Shown one piece after another: positions 51,094 to 60,700 of a stretch of 64,000 bases of DNA. Below the pieces are notes generated by a model. It had not been told where the DNA came from and searched no databases. It saw only the letters and a list, made by a program, of their open reading frames with translations. The position numbers and the translations under genes are program-made. Source of the DNA: Nocardia mexicana NBRC 108244 (lineage in GTDB: Bacteria; Actinomycetota; Actinomycetes; Mycobacteriales; Mycobacteriaceae); contig NZ_BDBV01000001.1 of NCBI RefSeq assembly GCF_001613165.1, positions 186,001-250,000 on the forward strand, given 5' to 3'. Each line of letters begins with the position of its first letter. Position 1 is the stretch's first letter.

Positions 51094-51107
51094 TAGAACT
51101 CGTTGCA
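51094..51107. promoter_or_regulatory. KstR-type operator in the monooxygenase/TetR intergenic region
   Basis: TAGAACTCGTTGCA fits TNNAACNNGTTNNA at every fixed position. Read toward the monooxygenase it is TGCAACGAGTTCTAG, nearly identical to the box before the epoxide-hydrolase-like gene (TGTAACGCGTTCTAG). It overlaps TAGTTT (51096-51091), a candidate -10 of the monooxygenase operon, as expected for a repressor site. Confidence 0.55.
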
Positions 51108-51137
51108 CTCGTGACGTGGCACACACGCTAGCACTCG

Positions 51138-51154
51138 CTAGACATCATGTCTAG
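51138..51154. promoter_or_regulatory. Palindromic operator for the TetR regulator
   Basis: CTAGACAT-C-ATGTCTAG: two perfect 8-bp arms around one base. It ends 29 bp before the TetR ATG at 51184 and lies on the shared divergent promoter region, so it can control both TetR and the monooxygenase operon. Confidence 0.65.
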
Positions 51155-51183
51155 TGAATGAACAATCGTCTACCATCGACGTC

Positions 51184-51816
51184 ATGCCGACGGATTCGAG
51201 CACAGGACACCGGGGTTCGCTCCGCGACGAGCAGAAGCGGCTGACCCGCTCCCGGATCGTCGACGCGGCGCGGCAGCTGTTCGAGGGCCAGGGGTATTCG
51301 AGCGTGCGCGTCGACGACATCGCGGCGGCCGTCGGCTGCAGCCGCGCCACGTTCTACCTGCACTTCAACGGTAAGACCGAGGTGCTGCGCGCGATCGCCG
51401 AACAGGGCACGCTGCCCAGCGTCCGGCAGCGCTACGAGGATCTGGACCGCGTCCTGGTCACCGGCTCGCGCGCCGAGTTCGCGGCCTGGATGACGCGCGC
51501 GATCGAATGGTTCGCCGAGAACAAGGAACTGCTCCCGGCCTGGGACGAGGCGACCGCGCTGGAACCGGAGTTCCGTGAGGTGGCCCGCGAGGGCATCATG
51601 ACCCTCGCCGACAGCATGCCCGCATACCTGTCCCGCTGGCCCACCGGCCGCCGCGACGAGGCCCGCCTGCGAATAGAGCTCCTGGTAGCCCAGCTGGAGC
51701 GCTTCTTCACCCGCTGGGCCATGCAGGGCACCATCGACGTCACCGCCCCCCAGGCCGCCGAGGTCCTCACCGACATCTGGTACCCGGCCCTGCAAACCCC
51801 CGACCGGGGCGTTTGA
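51184..51816 (+). CDS. TetR family transcriptional regulator
   Basis: A 210-aa repressor. The DNA-binding domain is LTRSRIVDAARQLFEGQGYSSVRVDDIAAAVGCSRATFYLHFNGKTEVLRAI, a classic TetR helix-turn-helix. The C-terminal ligand domain (FAAWMTRAIEWFAENKELLPAWDEA...) is family-specific. ATG 51184 is preferred over GTG 51154, because the latter lies inside the palindromic operator. It is divergent from the monooxygenase operon, the likely target. The inducer is unknown, perhaps the operon's substrate. Confidence 0.9.
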   Translation: MPTDSSTGHRGSLRDEQKRLTRSRIVDAARQLFEGQGYSSVRVDDIAAAVGCSRATFYLHFNGKTEVLRAIAEQGTLPSVRQRYEDLDRVLVTGSRAEFAAWMTRAIEWFAENKELLPAWDEATALEPEFREVAREGIMTLADSMPAYLSRWPTGRRDEARLRIELLVAQLERFFTRWAMQGTIDVTAPQAAEVLTDIWYPALQTPDRGV

Positions 51817-51835
51817 CCTCGAGCATGCTCGAGGT
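51816..51835. promoter_or_regulatory. 20-bp perfect palindrome between TetR and LLM genes
   Basis: ACCTCGAGCATGCTCGAGGT is self-complementary over all 20 bases. It begins at the last base of the TetR stop codon and ends 14 bp before the LLM start. With no loop and no U-tract, it looks more like an operator for the LLM gene than a terminator. Confidence 0.5.
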
Positions 51836-51849
51836 TGCAGGGTCGGGGT

Positions 51850-52752
51850 ATGAGCCTTGATATCGGTATTACGCTGCCAACCCTCGCCGATGCGGACGGG
51901 CCGGAGACCGCGGGCGGGATCGTCGATGCGGCGCGGCACGTCGAGCGGTTGGGGTTCGAATCGGTCTGGGTGCCGGATCTGATCATCGGTGACGGCACGC
52001 CGGGGCTCGACAGCGTCGTGACCCTCGCGGCCGTCGCCGCTGCCACCGAGCGCGTCCGGATCGGGTTCGGTGTGCTCACGCTCGCGATGCGGCCCACGGT
52101 GCAGATCGCTGCGCAAATTCAAGCGCTGCAACACCTTTCGGGCGATCGGGTACTCCTCGGAATCGGCGTAGGCGGATTTCCCTATGCACCGTTCTGGCGG
52201 GCGTCCGGGATTTCGAGCACCCGTCGCGGACCGCGGACGGACGCCGCTCTCGCCGCATTACCCGGCCTGATCACCGGTCGGCCGACGGCGGCCGACGAAG
52301 GCCCCGCCGTGACATTGACACCGGCCGCGACGATGCCGCCCGTCCTGATCGGCGGAAACTCCGAGGCCGCGATCCGCAGGACCGCGCGGTTCGGGGACAG
52401 CTGGTTTCCCTCGCTCGTCACCGCGAACGAACTGGCCGCCGAGATCCCGCGGCTGACCGCGGCGGCGGCCGAGTCGGGGCGAGCCACACCGGGCGTCACC
52501 GTCGGCGGGCACGCCATGCTCTCCGACGACGACTCCGCTCGAATCGCGTTCGTCCGCAGCATGATCGACGCATTCGGCATGTCGGGCGAGGACGCGGCGA
52601 GGCTACCGATCACCGGCGATGTACGACAGGTCGCGGACCGCCTCGCCGCGTATCGGGACGCCGGAGCCGAGCGGCTCGTACTGGGCTTCGACGGTCCCGA
52701 GTGGGCGAAGCAGGCCGAAGCCCTGGCCGAAGCGCGGTCGCGGCTGCGCTGA
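51850..52752 (+). CDS. LLM class (luciferase-like) flavin/F420-dependent oxidoreductase
   Basis: A 300-aa TIM-barrel enzyme: SLDIGITLPTLADADGPETAGGIVDAARHVERLGFESVWVPDLIIGD, RVRIGFGVLTLAMRPTVQIAAQIQALQHLSGDRVLLGIGVGG and MPPVLIGGNSEAAIRRTARFGDSWFPS. The last two are the usual cofactor-binding segments of F420-dependent actinobacterial members; FMN use cannot be excluded. The start is ATG 51850 (MSLDIG), with GGTCGGGG upstream. The substrate is unknown. It lies just downstream of TetR behind a palindrome. Confidence 0.88.
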   Translation: MSLDIGITLPTLADADGPETAGGIVDAARHVERLGFESVWVPDLIIGDGTPGLDSVVTLAAVAAATERVRIGFGVLTLAMRPTVQIAAQIQALQHLSGDRVLLGIGVGGFPYAPFWRASGISSTRRGPRTDAALAALPGLITGRPTAADEGPAVTLTPAATMPPVLIGGNSEAAIRRTARFGDSWFPSLVTANELAAEIPRLTAAAAESGRATPGVTVGGHAMLSDDDSARIAFVRSMIDAFGMSGEDAARLPITGDVRQVADRLAAYRDAGAERLVLGFDGPEWAKQAEALAEARSRLR

Positions 52753-52805
52753 GAGGGCCTCTGCCGCACAGGGATCAACGCACAGGGATCGATACGCGAC
52801 CTGGA

Positions 52806-54326
52806 TCAACGCGCGATCGAGCCCTCCGGCTCCTCGGCCGATGCGGCGGACACCTCGTAGGCCTCGAGGTCGAACTTGCGGGTCTCCCGGCGGAACGGCC
52901 AGGTGGTGCCGGGCCACAGTGTGGTGTTGTGGCCGTGCTTGTCGAGGTACCAGCTGCGGCAGCCGCCCGAATTCCACACGCTCGCGGCCAATTTGGCTTG
53001 GATGCGGTCGTTGTACTCTCGCTGGGCCGCGGCCCGGACCTCGAAGGTGCGCAGCCCGCGCCTGCGCAGGGTGGTGAGGGCGTCGACGAGGTAGGCGAGC
53101 TGCGCTTCGATCATGTAGAGCTGCGAGGTGTGCCCGGTGGCGGTGTTCGGGCCGGTGAGGACGAAGGCGTTGGGAAAGTTGGCCATCGTCGTGCCCTTGT
53201 ACGCGCGCGGACCCGCACCGTCGAACATCTCGGCCATACTGCGCCCGTCCCGGCCGTGGACGATCCCGAAGGTCGGCGAGTCGGTGACGTGAAAACCGGT
53301 GGCCACCACCAGAATATCGGCGGGGTGCCGGGCGCCGTCCGCGGTGACGATCCCGTCCGGCCGGATCTCCTCGATCGGGCTGGTGATCAGGTCGACGTCC
53401 TCGCGGCACAGGGCCGGGTAGTAGTCGTTGGACGGCAGCATCCGCTTACAGCCGATCCGGAACGTCGGCCGCACCCGCGCACGCAGGCCCGGATCGCGAA
53501 TCTCCCAGCGCAGCTTCGCCTGTGCGATCAGCTCGAGCGGTTTGGTGAAGGCCGGTCCGCGCGTCAGGCAGTAGCCCTGGGTCTCCCGCATCAGGTAGAC
53601 AGCGGCCCGGTTCGCCCTCCGCCAGCCGGGCAGACGGCGAAATGCCCAGCGCTCCACCGCCGTATACGGCCGGTCCAGCCGGGGCAGCAACCACGGCGCG
53701 GTCCGCTGATAGACGTCCAGGTGGCCGACGGTGCCCGCGACGGCGGGCACGATCTGGATCGCCGAGGCGCCGGTGCCGATCACCGCGACCCGTTTGCCGG
53801 TCAGCTCCACCTCGTGATTCCACCGCGACGAATGGAACATCTCTCCGCCGAACGTCTCGATCCCCGGGATATCGGGCAGTGCGGGCTCGCACAGCACTCC
53901 GAACCCGCAGACGAGGTAGTCCGCCGCGACCGGCCCGCGGGTGGTGTCCACCCGCCACAGCCCGGCGGCATCGTCCCAGTGCGCCCGGGTGATCCCGGTG
54001 TCGAACCAGGCCCGGTCCAGCACGCCGGACCGCCGCGCGATCCGGCGCAGGTAGTCCTGAATCTCCGGCTGCGGCGAGAACGTCCGCGACCAGCCCGGAT
54101 TCGGCGCGAAGGACAGCGAATACAGGTGCGACGGCACGTCACAGGCCGAGCCCGGATAGGTGTTGTCGCGCCAGGTCCCGCCGACCTCGCCGCCACGCTC
54201 CACGATCAGGAAATCACGGTGCCCGGCCCGATCGAGCGCCATCGCCGCGCCGAGTCCCGCGAACCCGGCGCCGATGATCACGGTCCCGACGCGGCGAACA
54301 GTCACCTTTGTGTCGGATTGCTTCAT
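52806..54326 (-). CDS. Baeyer-Villiger-type flavin monooxygenase
   Basis: A 506-aa FAD/NADPH enzyme. TVIIGAGFAGLGAAMALDRAG is the FAD fold. ERGGEVGGTWRDNTYPGSACDVPSHLYSLSF is diagnostic of BVMOs. The fingerprint F-x-G-x3-H-x3-W appears as FGGEMFHSSRWNHEV, and the NADPH fold is VAVIGTGASAIQIVP. These enzymes insert oxygen next to ketones, including in steroid side-chain or ring degradation. ATG 54326. The upstream 206-bp gap holds its promoter; I see no clear operator there. Confidence 0.92.
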   Translation of the reverse strand: MKQSDTKVTVRRVGTVIIGAGFAGLGAAMALDRAGHRDFLIVERGGEVGGTWRDNTYPGSACDVPSHLYSLSFAPNPGWSRTFSPQPEIQDYLRRIARRSGVLDRAWFDTGITRAHWDDAAGLWRVDTTRGPVAADYLVCGFGVLCEPALPDIPGIETFGGEMFHSSRWNHEVELTGKRVAVIGTGASAIQIVPAVAGTVGHLDVYQRTAPWLLPRLDRPYTAVERWAFRRLPGWRRANRAAVYLMRETQGYCLTRGPAFTKPLELIAQAKLRWEIRDPGLRARVRPTFRIGCKRMLPSNDYYPALCREDVDLITSPIEEIRPDGIVTADGARHPADILVVATGFHVTDSPTFGIVHGRDGRSMAEMFDGAGPRAYKGTTMANFPNAFVLTGPNTATGHTSQLYMIEAQLAYLVDALTTLRRRGLRTFEVRAAAQREYNDRIQAKLAASVWNSGGCRSWYLDKHGHNTTLWPGTTWPFRRETRKFDLEAYEVSAASAEEPEGSIAR

Positions 54327-54532
54327 GAAGCCTCCACGATCGCACTCCGCCCAGCCTCAGTGAACGGTTGTACACCCATCTTGAATACTCCGGCGCCCGG
54401 CCTCGCGCCGCCGGATCCGCAAAATCCACAGTGGCCCGGCCGCTCCGGTTGGGACGGTCCACACCACACGCGTACCTCGACCACTCCGGCCGCAGGCACC
54501 CCGTCGTTCCGGCGCGTTCTCGGCCGCAACCC

Positions 54533-54868
54533 CTACTTCCGCGGCAGCGTGCGTGCGTAGCCGACACCGCGGTCGATCCAGCCGCGCAGCGCGTCGTCGT
54601 CCGCCAGCAGTGTGCTGTCCACCCGCAGCCAGTTGTGCATCGACCGCCCGCCCATCACCATCGGCGCGACCAGCTCACCGTCGACGAGACGGTCCACCTC
54701 GGCGGGATCGACCCGGACCAGCAGGCCGCCCTTGCCGCTGGCAGCCACCGCCATATTGCCGCCGATCATGAACGACAGCCCGCCGAACATCTTCTTCTCG
54801 ACCGTCTCCGGCAGCATGGGGCCGAGCAGATCACGGATCCGATCGGCCAGTTCCTCGTCATAGGCCAT
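54533..54868 (-). CDS. TfoX N-terminal domain protein
   Basis: A 111-aa protein consisting of the TfoX/Sxy N-terminal domain: YDEELADRIRDLLGPMLPETVEKKMFGGLSFMIGGNMAVAASGKGGLLVRV, then GRSMHNWLRVDSTLLADDDALRGWIDRGVGYARTLPRK. The KKMFGGLxFM and RSM segments are typical. Stand-alone TfoX-N proteins are common in actinobacteria and have no demonstrated competence role. The start is ATG 54868. Confidence 0.88.
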   Translation of the reverse strand: MAYDEELADRIRDLLGPMLPETVEKKMFGGLSFMIGGNMAVAASGKGGLLVRVDPAEVDRLVDGELVAPMVMGGRSMHNWLRVDSTLLADDDALRGWIDRGVGYARTLPRK

Positions 54869-54989
54869 ACGGGCATTGTGACCTCCGCCACCGACAAGTT
54901 CGCCCGCACGAAGAATTTGCCCAGAATTCCCCAGCAATGGACGGTGTCCGAGTTGCCACGGCCCGCCTCCTTGACGAGCATTCGACGTC

Positions 54990-56693
54990 ATGCCGTCGAA
55001 TCGCTTGAACCCGCCTGGCGATATCCCCGACACGGGGATTCCGGAGCCGTTGGCCGCCACCATGACCATCGCCGAGCAGCACGAATGGCACCGCGCCTAC
55101 CTGCGGCGGCACTCGGTATCGCGGCGCAACTTCCTGCGCGGAACTGCCGCGGCCGCGGCGGTGGCGGCGATGGGCGCCTCTCCCTTCGCGGGTCGGGCCT
55201 ACGCCGAGGACGCGCGGCTGACGATCGGCGGACGGCACGTCGGATTCGGCGCCGACGCCGCCAGCCAGCTCCGGTTCTCGGCGCAGCTGTCGCGAAATCC
55301 GAACGGCGCCAAGGTCTTCCTCGACCACGGCACGACCCCCGCACTGGGCGGCAGCGTCGAGGCGGAGGTGCGCAACCTGGTCACCCAGATCCCCAGCAGC
55401 GACGGCGGCGTCCTCGCCGCCGAACAGTTCTATGTGCACGCTCCGGTCGACGGGCTGCCGGGCCGGATGCCGCACTTCTACCGGTGGCGCACCTCCGACG
55501 GTTTCGTGGGCGAGGTCCGCACCGCCGCCACCGCGATGCCCACCATGCGAAATGCCGTGCTGCCCTTCCGGTTCACGATGATGGGTGATCAGGGCACCGA
55601 CGAAGCGCCGGGTCAGCCCGCCGGTGTGGCGCCCGGCGACTACGACGACATGTACTACAAGGCGGACAACGAGCCGACCGTGCGGCACGCGGACAATGTG
55701 ATGCGCCAGATCGTCGCCGCCCGACCGGATTTCCACGTGCTCGCGGGCGATATCGCCTACGCCGACCCCTCCGGCGCGGGCAAGAGCCCGCAGTTCGTGC
55801 CCTCGGGTGGCAAGGCGGGCAGCGGATTCGACAAGTTCAACCCCTACGTGTGGGACGTGTACCTCGGCGCCATCGAGGCCAGCGCGTCGACCACCCCGTG
55901 GATGTTCGCCACCGGCAACCACGACATGGAGGCCGCCTACGACACCAACGGCTACGGCGGACACCTTGCGCGCCTGGACTTCCCGGGCAACGGACCGGCC
56001 GCCTGCCCCTCGGCCTACTCGTTCACCTACGGCAACGTGGCGGTGCTGTCGCTGGACGCCAACGACATCTCCTACGAGATCAAGGCCAACACCGGTTACT
56101 CCGGTGGCGCCCAGACCGGTTGGGCGGAAAGAACTCTCGCCGCCTACCGCGCCGATCCGAATATCGACTTCATCGTCTGCTTCTTCCACCACTGCGCCTA
56201 CTCGACCACCGAATCGCACGCCAGTGACGGCGGCCTGCGCGATGCCTGGTGCGGGCTGTTCGACCGCTATCAGGTGGATCTGGTGCTGCAGGGCCACAAT
56301 CACGTCTTCGAGCGCACCGACCCCATCCGCGCCGAACGCGCGACCAAGGTGGCGGGCGACAACGCGATCGTCTATCCGGAGTCCGACGGCACGGTGTACT
56401 ACACCGTCGGCGGCGGCGGGCGGCCCCGCTACGAGTTCCAGCCCGGCTCGAAGGAGACCTACCGCGGCCACGAACTCGCCGACACCACGGTGCCCAACAG
56501 CTACGTGTGGACCGCGGACGGCGGCAAGCAGGACGAGGCGGCGCCGTGGTCGCGGGTGCGCTTCCGCAACTACTCGTTCGTCCGGGTCGATGTGCGGCCG
56601 GGCTTCTTCGCCAGCGAGATGGACGTGGTCGCGGTCGACGAGTACGGCCGCGAGTTCGACAAGCTGACCTACCGCCGCGCGGTGCGCGCCTGA
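54990..56693 (+). CDS. Tat-exported purple acid phosphatase-like metallophosphoesterase
   Basis: A 567-aa enzyme. The twin-arginine signal SVSRRNFLRGTAAAAAVAAMGAS is at about residues 42-64 after a longer cytosolic leader. An N-terminal fibronectin-like domain precedes the catalytic domain, which has all five metal blocks of purple acid phosphatases: MGDQGTD, GDIAYAD, GNHDME, FFHHCAY and GHNHVFER. These bind an Fe(III)-M(II) pair. The closest known analogue in mycobacteria is Rv2577. It hydrolyses phosphate esters outside the cytoplasm. ATG 54990 is taken, but the 65-residue lead is long and a later ATG (MTIAEQHEW) is possible. Tail-to-tail with the esterase with no gap. Confidence 0.9.
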   Translation: MPSNRLNPPGDIPDTGIPEPLAATMTIAEQHEWHRAYLRRHSVSRRNFLRGTAAAAAVAAMGASPFAGRAYAEDARLTIGGRHVGFGADAASQLRFSAQLSRNPNGAKVFLDHGTTPALGGSVEAEVRNLVTQIPSSDGGVLAAEQFYVHAPVDGLPGRMPHFYRWRTSDGFVGEVRTAATAMPTMRNAVLPFRFTMMGDQGTDEAPGQPAGVAPGDYDDMYYKADNEPTVRHADNVMRQIVAARPDFHVLAGDIAYADPSGAGKSPQFVPSGGKAGSGFDKFNPYVWDVYLGAIEASASTTPWMFATGNHDMEAAYDTNGYGGHLARLDFPGNGPAACPSAYSFTYGNVAVLSLDANDISYEIKANTGYSGGAQTGWAERTLAAYRADPNIDFIVCFFHHCAYSTTESHASDGGLRDAWCGLFDRYQVDLVLQGHNHVFERTDPIRAERATKVAGDNAIVYPESDGTVYYTVGGGGRPRYEFQPGSKETYRGHELADTTVPNSYVWTADGGKQDEAAPWSRVRFRNYSFVRVDVRPGFFASEMDVVAVDEYGREFDKLTYRRAVRA

Positions 56694-57671
56694 TCACACC
56701 CCGAGGGCGGCGGCGAACATCGGCCAGGAATCGTGCACGTCGTCCTCCCAGTAGGGCCAGGCGTGGGTGCCCGGCCGGAACGCGACGGTGGCCGGAATGC
56801 CCAGCGCGCCCAGGCGATCGGCCAGTTCGCGGGTGCAGCCGTTGACGACCGACTCCATCACGCCGCCCACCGCGATCCGGTCGGCGAGCTTGACGGCGTT
56901 GCCCGCGATCGACGGGTCGGCGAGGGTGTCGTGCACACCGGGACTCCCGCTACCGGCCGACATGTACAGCGCCACACCGCGCAGCCGGTCGGCGTTGACC
57001 ACCGGGTCGTGCGCTACCCACGCCGGATTGTCCGGCCCGCCCCACATATTGGCCGCATTCGCCCCGAAAACGCCCAGCTGCGAATGGACGAAGGCGCGGG
57101 CCACCGGGTCGTTGGTGCGCGGGCATCCGCTGTAGGAGCCCACGGCCCGGTACATCCCCGGCGCCTGGATCGCCAGATCCAGGGCCGAGGTGGCCGACAT
57201 CGACGTTCCCGCAACGGCATTGCGGCCGTTCATCTGGAAGTGCCGTTCCAGCAGCGGCGGCAGTTCCCGAATCAGGAAGGTGGACCACTGGTTTCGGCCC
57301 AGCACCGGATCGTCGGACACCCAATCGGTGTAGAAGCTGGCCCGCCCGCCCATCGGCACGATCAGGTTGACCGGCTTGTCGGAGAAGAACTGCGCGACGT
57401 CGGTGCGGGTGGTCCACGGGCCGCCGTCCTCGCCGCCGTCGACGGCATTGAGCAGATACAGCGCCGGTGCGCCTGCGCCCGGATGGGACACCCAGACCGT
57501 GACCGGCTTGCGCATCGCCACGGAGTAGACGACCACCTCGAACTGGCGGCCTCCCAGCGGCCGGACGTCGAGGATTGCCGGATCGTCACCGGGGTCGGCG
57601 GCGGCGGAGGTCGGCACAATGATGGCAAACATCGCGAACAGGACAGCCAGACAACGGGGTAGCCGGTGCAT
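56694..57671 (-). CDS. Secreted antigen-85/MPT51-like esterase
   Basis: A 325-aa alpha/beta hydrolase with a Sec signal peptide (MHRLPRCLAVLFAMFAIIVPTSAAA). The nucleophile elbow is GTSMSATSALDLA (Ser157), the oxyanion side is LYLLNAVDGGEDGGPWTTRTD, and a C-terminal catalytic His lies in PGTHAWPYWEDD. These segments align with mycolyltransferases (GLSMAASSA and GTHSWEYW in Ag85), so transfer of mycolic acids or a related acyl esterase function at the envelope is plausible. ATG 57671 places the signal peptide at the N-terminus; the frame is open to 57704. Supports a mycolic-acid-bearing host. Confidence 0.87.
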   Translation of the reverse strand: MHRLPRCLAVLFAMFAIIVPTSAAADPGDDPAILDVRPLGGRQFEVVVYSVAMRKPVTVWVSHPGAGAPALYLLNAVDGGEDGGPWTTRTDVAQFFSDKPVNLIVPMGGRASFYTDWVSDDPVLGRNQWSTFLIRELPPLLERHFQMNGRNAVAGTSMSATSALDLAIQAPGMYRAVGSYSGCPRTNDPVARAFVHSQLGVFGANAANMWGGPDNPAWVAHDPVVNADRLRGVALYMSAGSGSPGVHDTLADPSIAGNAVKLADRIAVGGVMESVVNGCTRELADRLGALGIPATVAFRPGTHAWPYWEDDVHDSWPMFAAALGV

Positions 57672-57799
57672 TCGTGGAGTATCGCACTGCCACAGGCTGT
57701 TCACCGTCGATGTCAGCGGGCGTGTTCGACCACCGCGGCGCTCCCGGCGGCGACGTATGCCCGGCAGCTATCGACTCGACCCGGTTTGCCGAACGGGTG

Positions 57800-60700
57800 T
57801 CAGTGCGCCGCGGCCGTCGCATCGGCGGTCCGCGCGAGGTGGTCGGCGAGGACGGGACCGATGACGGCGACGACGTCGGAGTTGGTCAGCTGGGCATGGG
57901 TCGCGTCGACCGGGTGCTCGATCAACTTGCCGGTGACGTACGGCCGCCAGACCTCCGCGTCGAGCAGTTCGGTGATGCCGCGCGTGGCCGAAAAGTACAG
58001 CAGGTCACCGTCATACACCTTGGGCCGGTAATCGTGGGCCAGTGCCACACCGACGAGATACCCGCGGTGCAGGCGTTCCAGCTGGCTCGCGGACAGGCCG
58101 CTGCCGAAACAGGCCCCCGCACCGGCCAATTCGGCCGCGGCCTCGGCGGCGGTGACGTCCGGGGCGGCATCGGCGTCCTCGGGCTCGTCGCCCAGCAGGT
58201 GGGTCAGCAGGTCGCGCATGCGCGGCTCCGGCGGCGGATCGGTGCCCGCGGGTATGACGACGCTGTCCAGCATCGCCAGGACGGCGACCGTGGCGCCCCG
58301 GTCGCGCAGCCGTGCGGCGACGGCGTGCGCGATCTGTCCGCCGAGGGACCAGCCGAGCAGGTGGTACGGACCCTCCGGCTGCACGCCGAGCATGATGTCG
58401 ATATAGCTGTCGGCCAGGTCCTCGATCGTCGTGGGCGCATCCGCCAGCGCGCTCGCCTGCAGCCCGTAGACGGGACGATCGGTGATGTAGCGGGCCAGCC
58501 CGGCGTAACACCACGCCAGCGGCACCGCGGAGTGGACGCAGAACAGCGGCGGCCGGGTCCCGTTGCGACGCAACGCGAGCAGCGCCCCGAGCGCATCGTC
58601 GTCGGTGGCCGAGTCGTCCCCCGCCAGCCGTTCGGCCAGCAGTCGCACGGTGGGGGCGGTGTAGAGCCAGCGCACGGTGACCGGCAGCCCGGTACGCTCG
58701 GTCAGCTCGGCCGAGACGGCCACGCCCAGTAGGGAATTCCCGCCCAACTCGAAGAAATCGTCGTCCAGGCCGACGCGGGGTCTGCCGAGGACGGTCGCGA
58801 ACCGGTCCGCGACCACGTGCTCGAGGTCCGTGCGCGGGGCGCGATACGGGCGTTCGGCGGGGCTCGGCGGCGGCAGCGCGGCACGATTCACTTTCCCGTT
58901 GCCCGCCAGCGGCAATTCGCCGAGCTCGAGCAGCGCCGAGGGCACCAGGGTGGAGGGGAGTTCGCCGCGCAGCCGCCGCAGGATCGCCGCGGTGTCCAGT
59001 CGCGTGCCGTCGTGGGCGACGACGTATCCGACGAGGCGGGCGCCCGGCGTTCCCGGGTCGGCGACCACGACGACCGCGTACGCGATCTCGGGGACGGCCA
59101 GCAGCGCGGATTCGACCTCCGCGGGTTCGACCCGGCGGCCGTGCACCTGGACCTGCCCGTCGATCCGCCCGAAGAACTCGAACGAGCCGTCCGTGCCGAC
59201 GCCGACCAGGTCGCCGGTGCGGTACAGCCGCCGACCGGCCGCGAACGGGTCCGCGACGAACCGCGCCGCGGTACCGGCCGGATTCCCGAGGTAGTACTCG
59301 GCGACACCGATACCGCCCAGATACAGCTCACCCTTCGCGCCCTCGCGCACCTGACGCAGCCGCGAGTCCAGCACGACGGCGAACACCCCGGGCAGCGGAC
59401 GCCCGATCGTCACCGGTGCGTCGGCGGACATGGCGCCGGTCTCGGTCGCCATCACGGTGGCCTCGGTCGGGCCGTAGCCGTTGAACAGCCGCACCCGGGA
59501 CGCCCACTGCCGCACCAGCTTTGCCGGGCATGCCTCCCCGCCGATGGCCACGGCCACGAGCCCCGGCACCTCGTCCGGGGACAGCGTGGCGAGCACGGCG
59601 GGCGCGGTCTGCAGGAGGGTGCAGCCGGTGTCGCGGATCAATCGGGCCAGATCCGCGCCCGCCGGCACGGTGGGCGGCGCCACGACGAGCTGTCCCCCGG
59701 CCCGGAATGCGGCGAGCAGCTCGAGCAGGTGCGCATCGAAGGTCGAGGTGTGGGAATGCAGCAGCACCGAGTCCGGGCCGAGGTCGTAGTGCCCGATCAG
59801 GTAGTCGGTCAGCGACCCCAGGCCGCGATGGCTGACCGCGACGCCCTTCGGAATCCCCGTGGTGCCCGAGGTGTAGATGACATACGCGGCCTGGTCGGGG
59901 CGCAGTACCCACGGCAGTTCGCCGTCGTCGATCGGCGTCGCAGGGTGCCGTGCGACCGCGCTCTCCTCGTTGTCGAGCACGAGCCAATCCACATCGGGGA
60001 ATTCCCCTGCGGCGCAACGTGGTAGCCGATCCCGCACCGAGCTGACCGTCACCCCTCGGCGGGCCCCGGAATCGGCGATCACCGCGGCGATCCGCGACAT
60101 CGGATCGGCCGGGTCGATGGGGACGAGGCAAGCACCCGTCTTCGCGACGATCCACAGGGCGAGTACGGATTCCAGGGACCGCGGTATCGCCACGACGACG
60201 ATCTCCTCGGGACCCGCACCGCGGGACAGCAACTCACGCGCCCAGCGCGACGACGATTCGTCGATCTCCCGATAGGTCATGGTCCGGTCGCCGTCCCGCA
60301 CGGCCACCGTCTCCGGAGCCCGGTCCGCGCTCAGCAATTCACGCAGCAGCCGCACCGGGCCCGCCGGGGGCAGCACCTGCGGGGGCGGGGCGGGGCAGCC
60401 CAACCCTGTTGCCGCGAGCCCGGTTTCGGCCGCGAGGAAGTCGCGGAAGTATTCGAGGAACATGCGGTGCTGGGCGACCACCGTCTCGCGCGGGTAGCGT
60501 GCCGGGTTCGCCTGGAAGTCGATGCTCACACAACGCTCGTCGGGCCCCGCCTGATAGCCGTTGACCTGCAGATCCGGGACCGGCCCGAGCGCCAGCAGGC
60601 GGGCCTGGCCGACGACCGGCCCCAGCCGCAGCGGCTCGACGAACCCGAGGACGTTGAGCACCGGCCCGAACCCGCCGAGCATCGCCTCGTGCGAGTCCGC

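Noticed and set aside
54350..54380. Possible KstR-like site (GAACGGTTGTA) upstream of the Baeyer-Villiger monooxygenase
   Set aside because: The spacing between AAC and GTT is one base instead of two, so it does not fit the palindrome.
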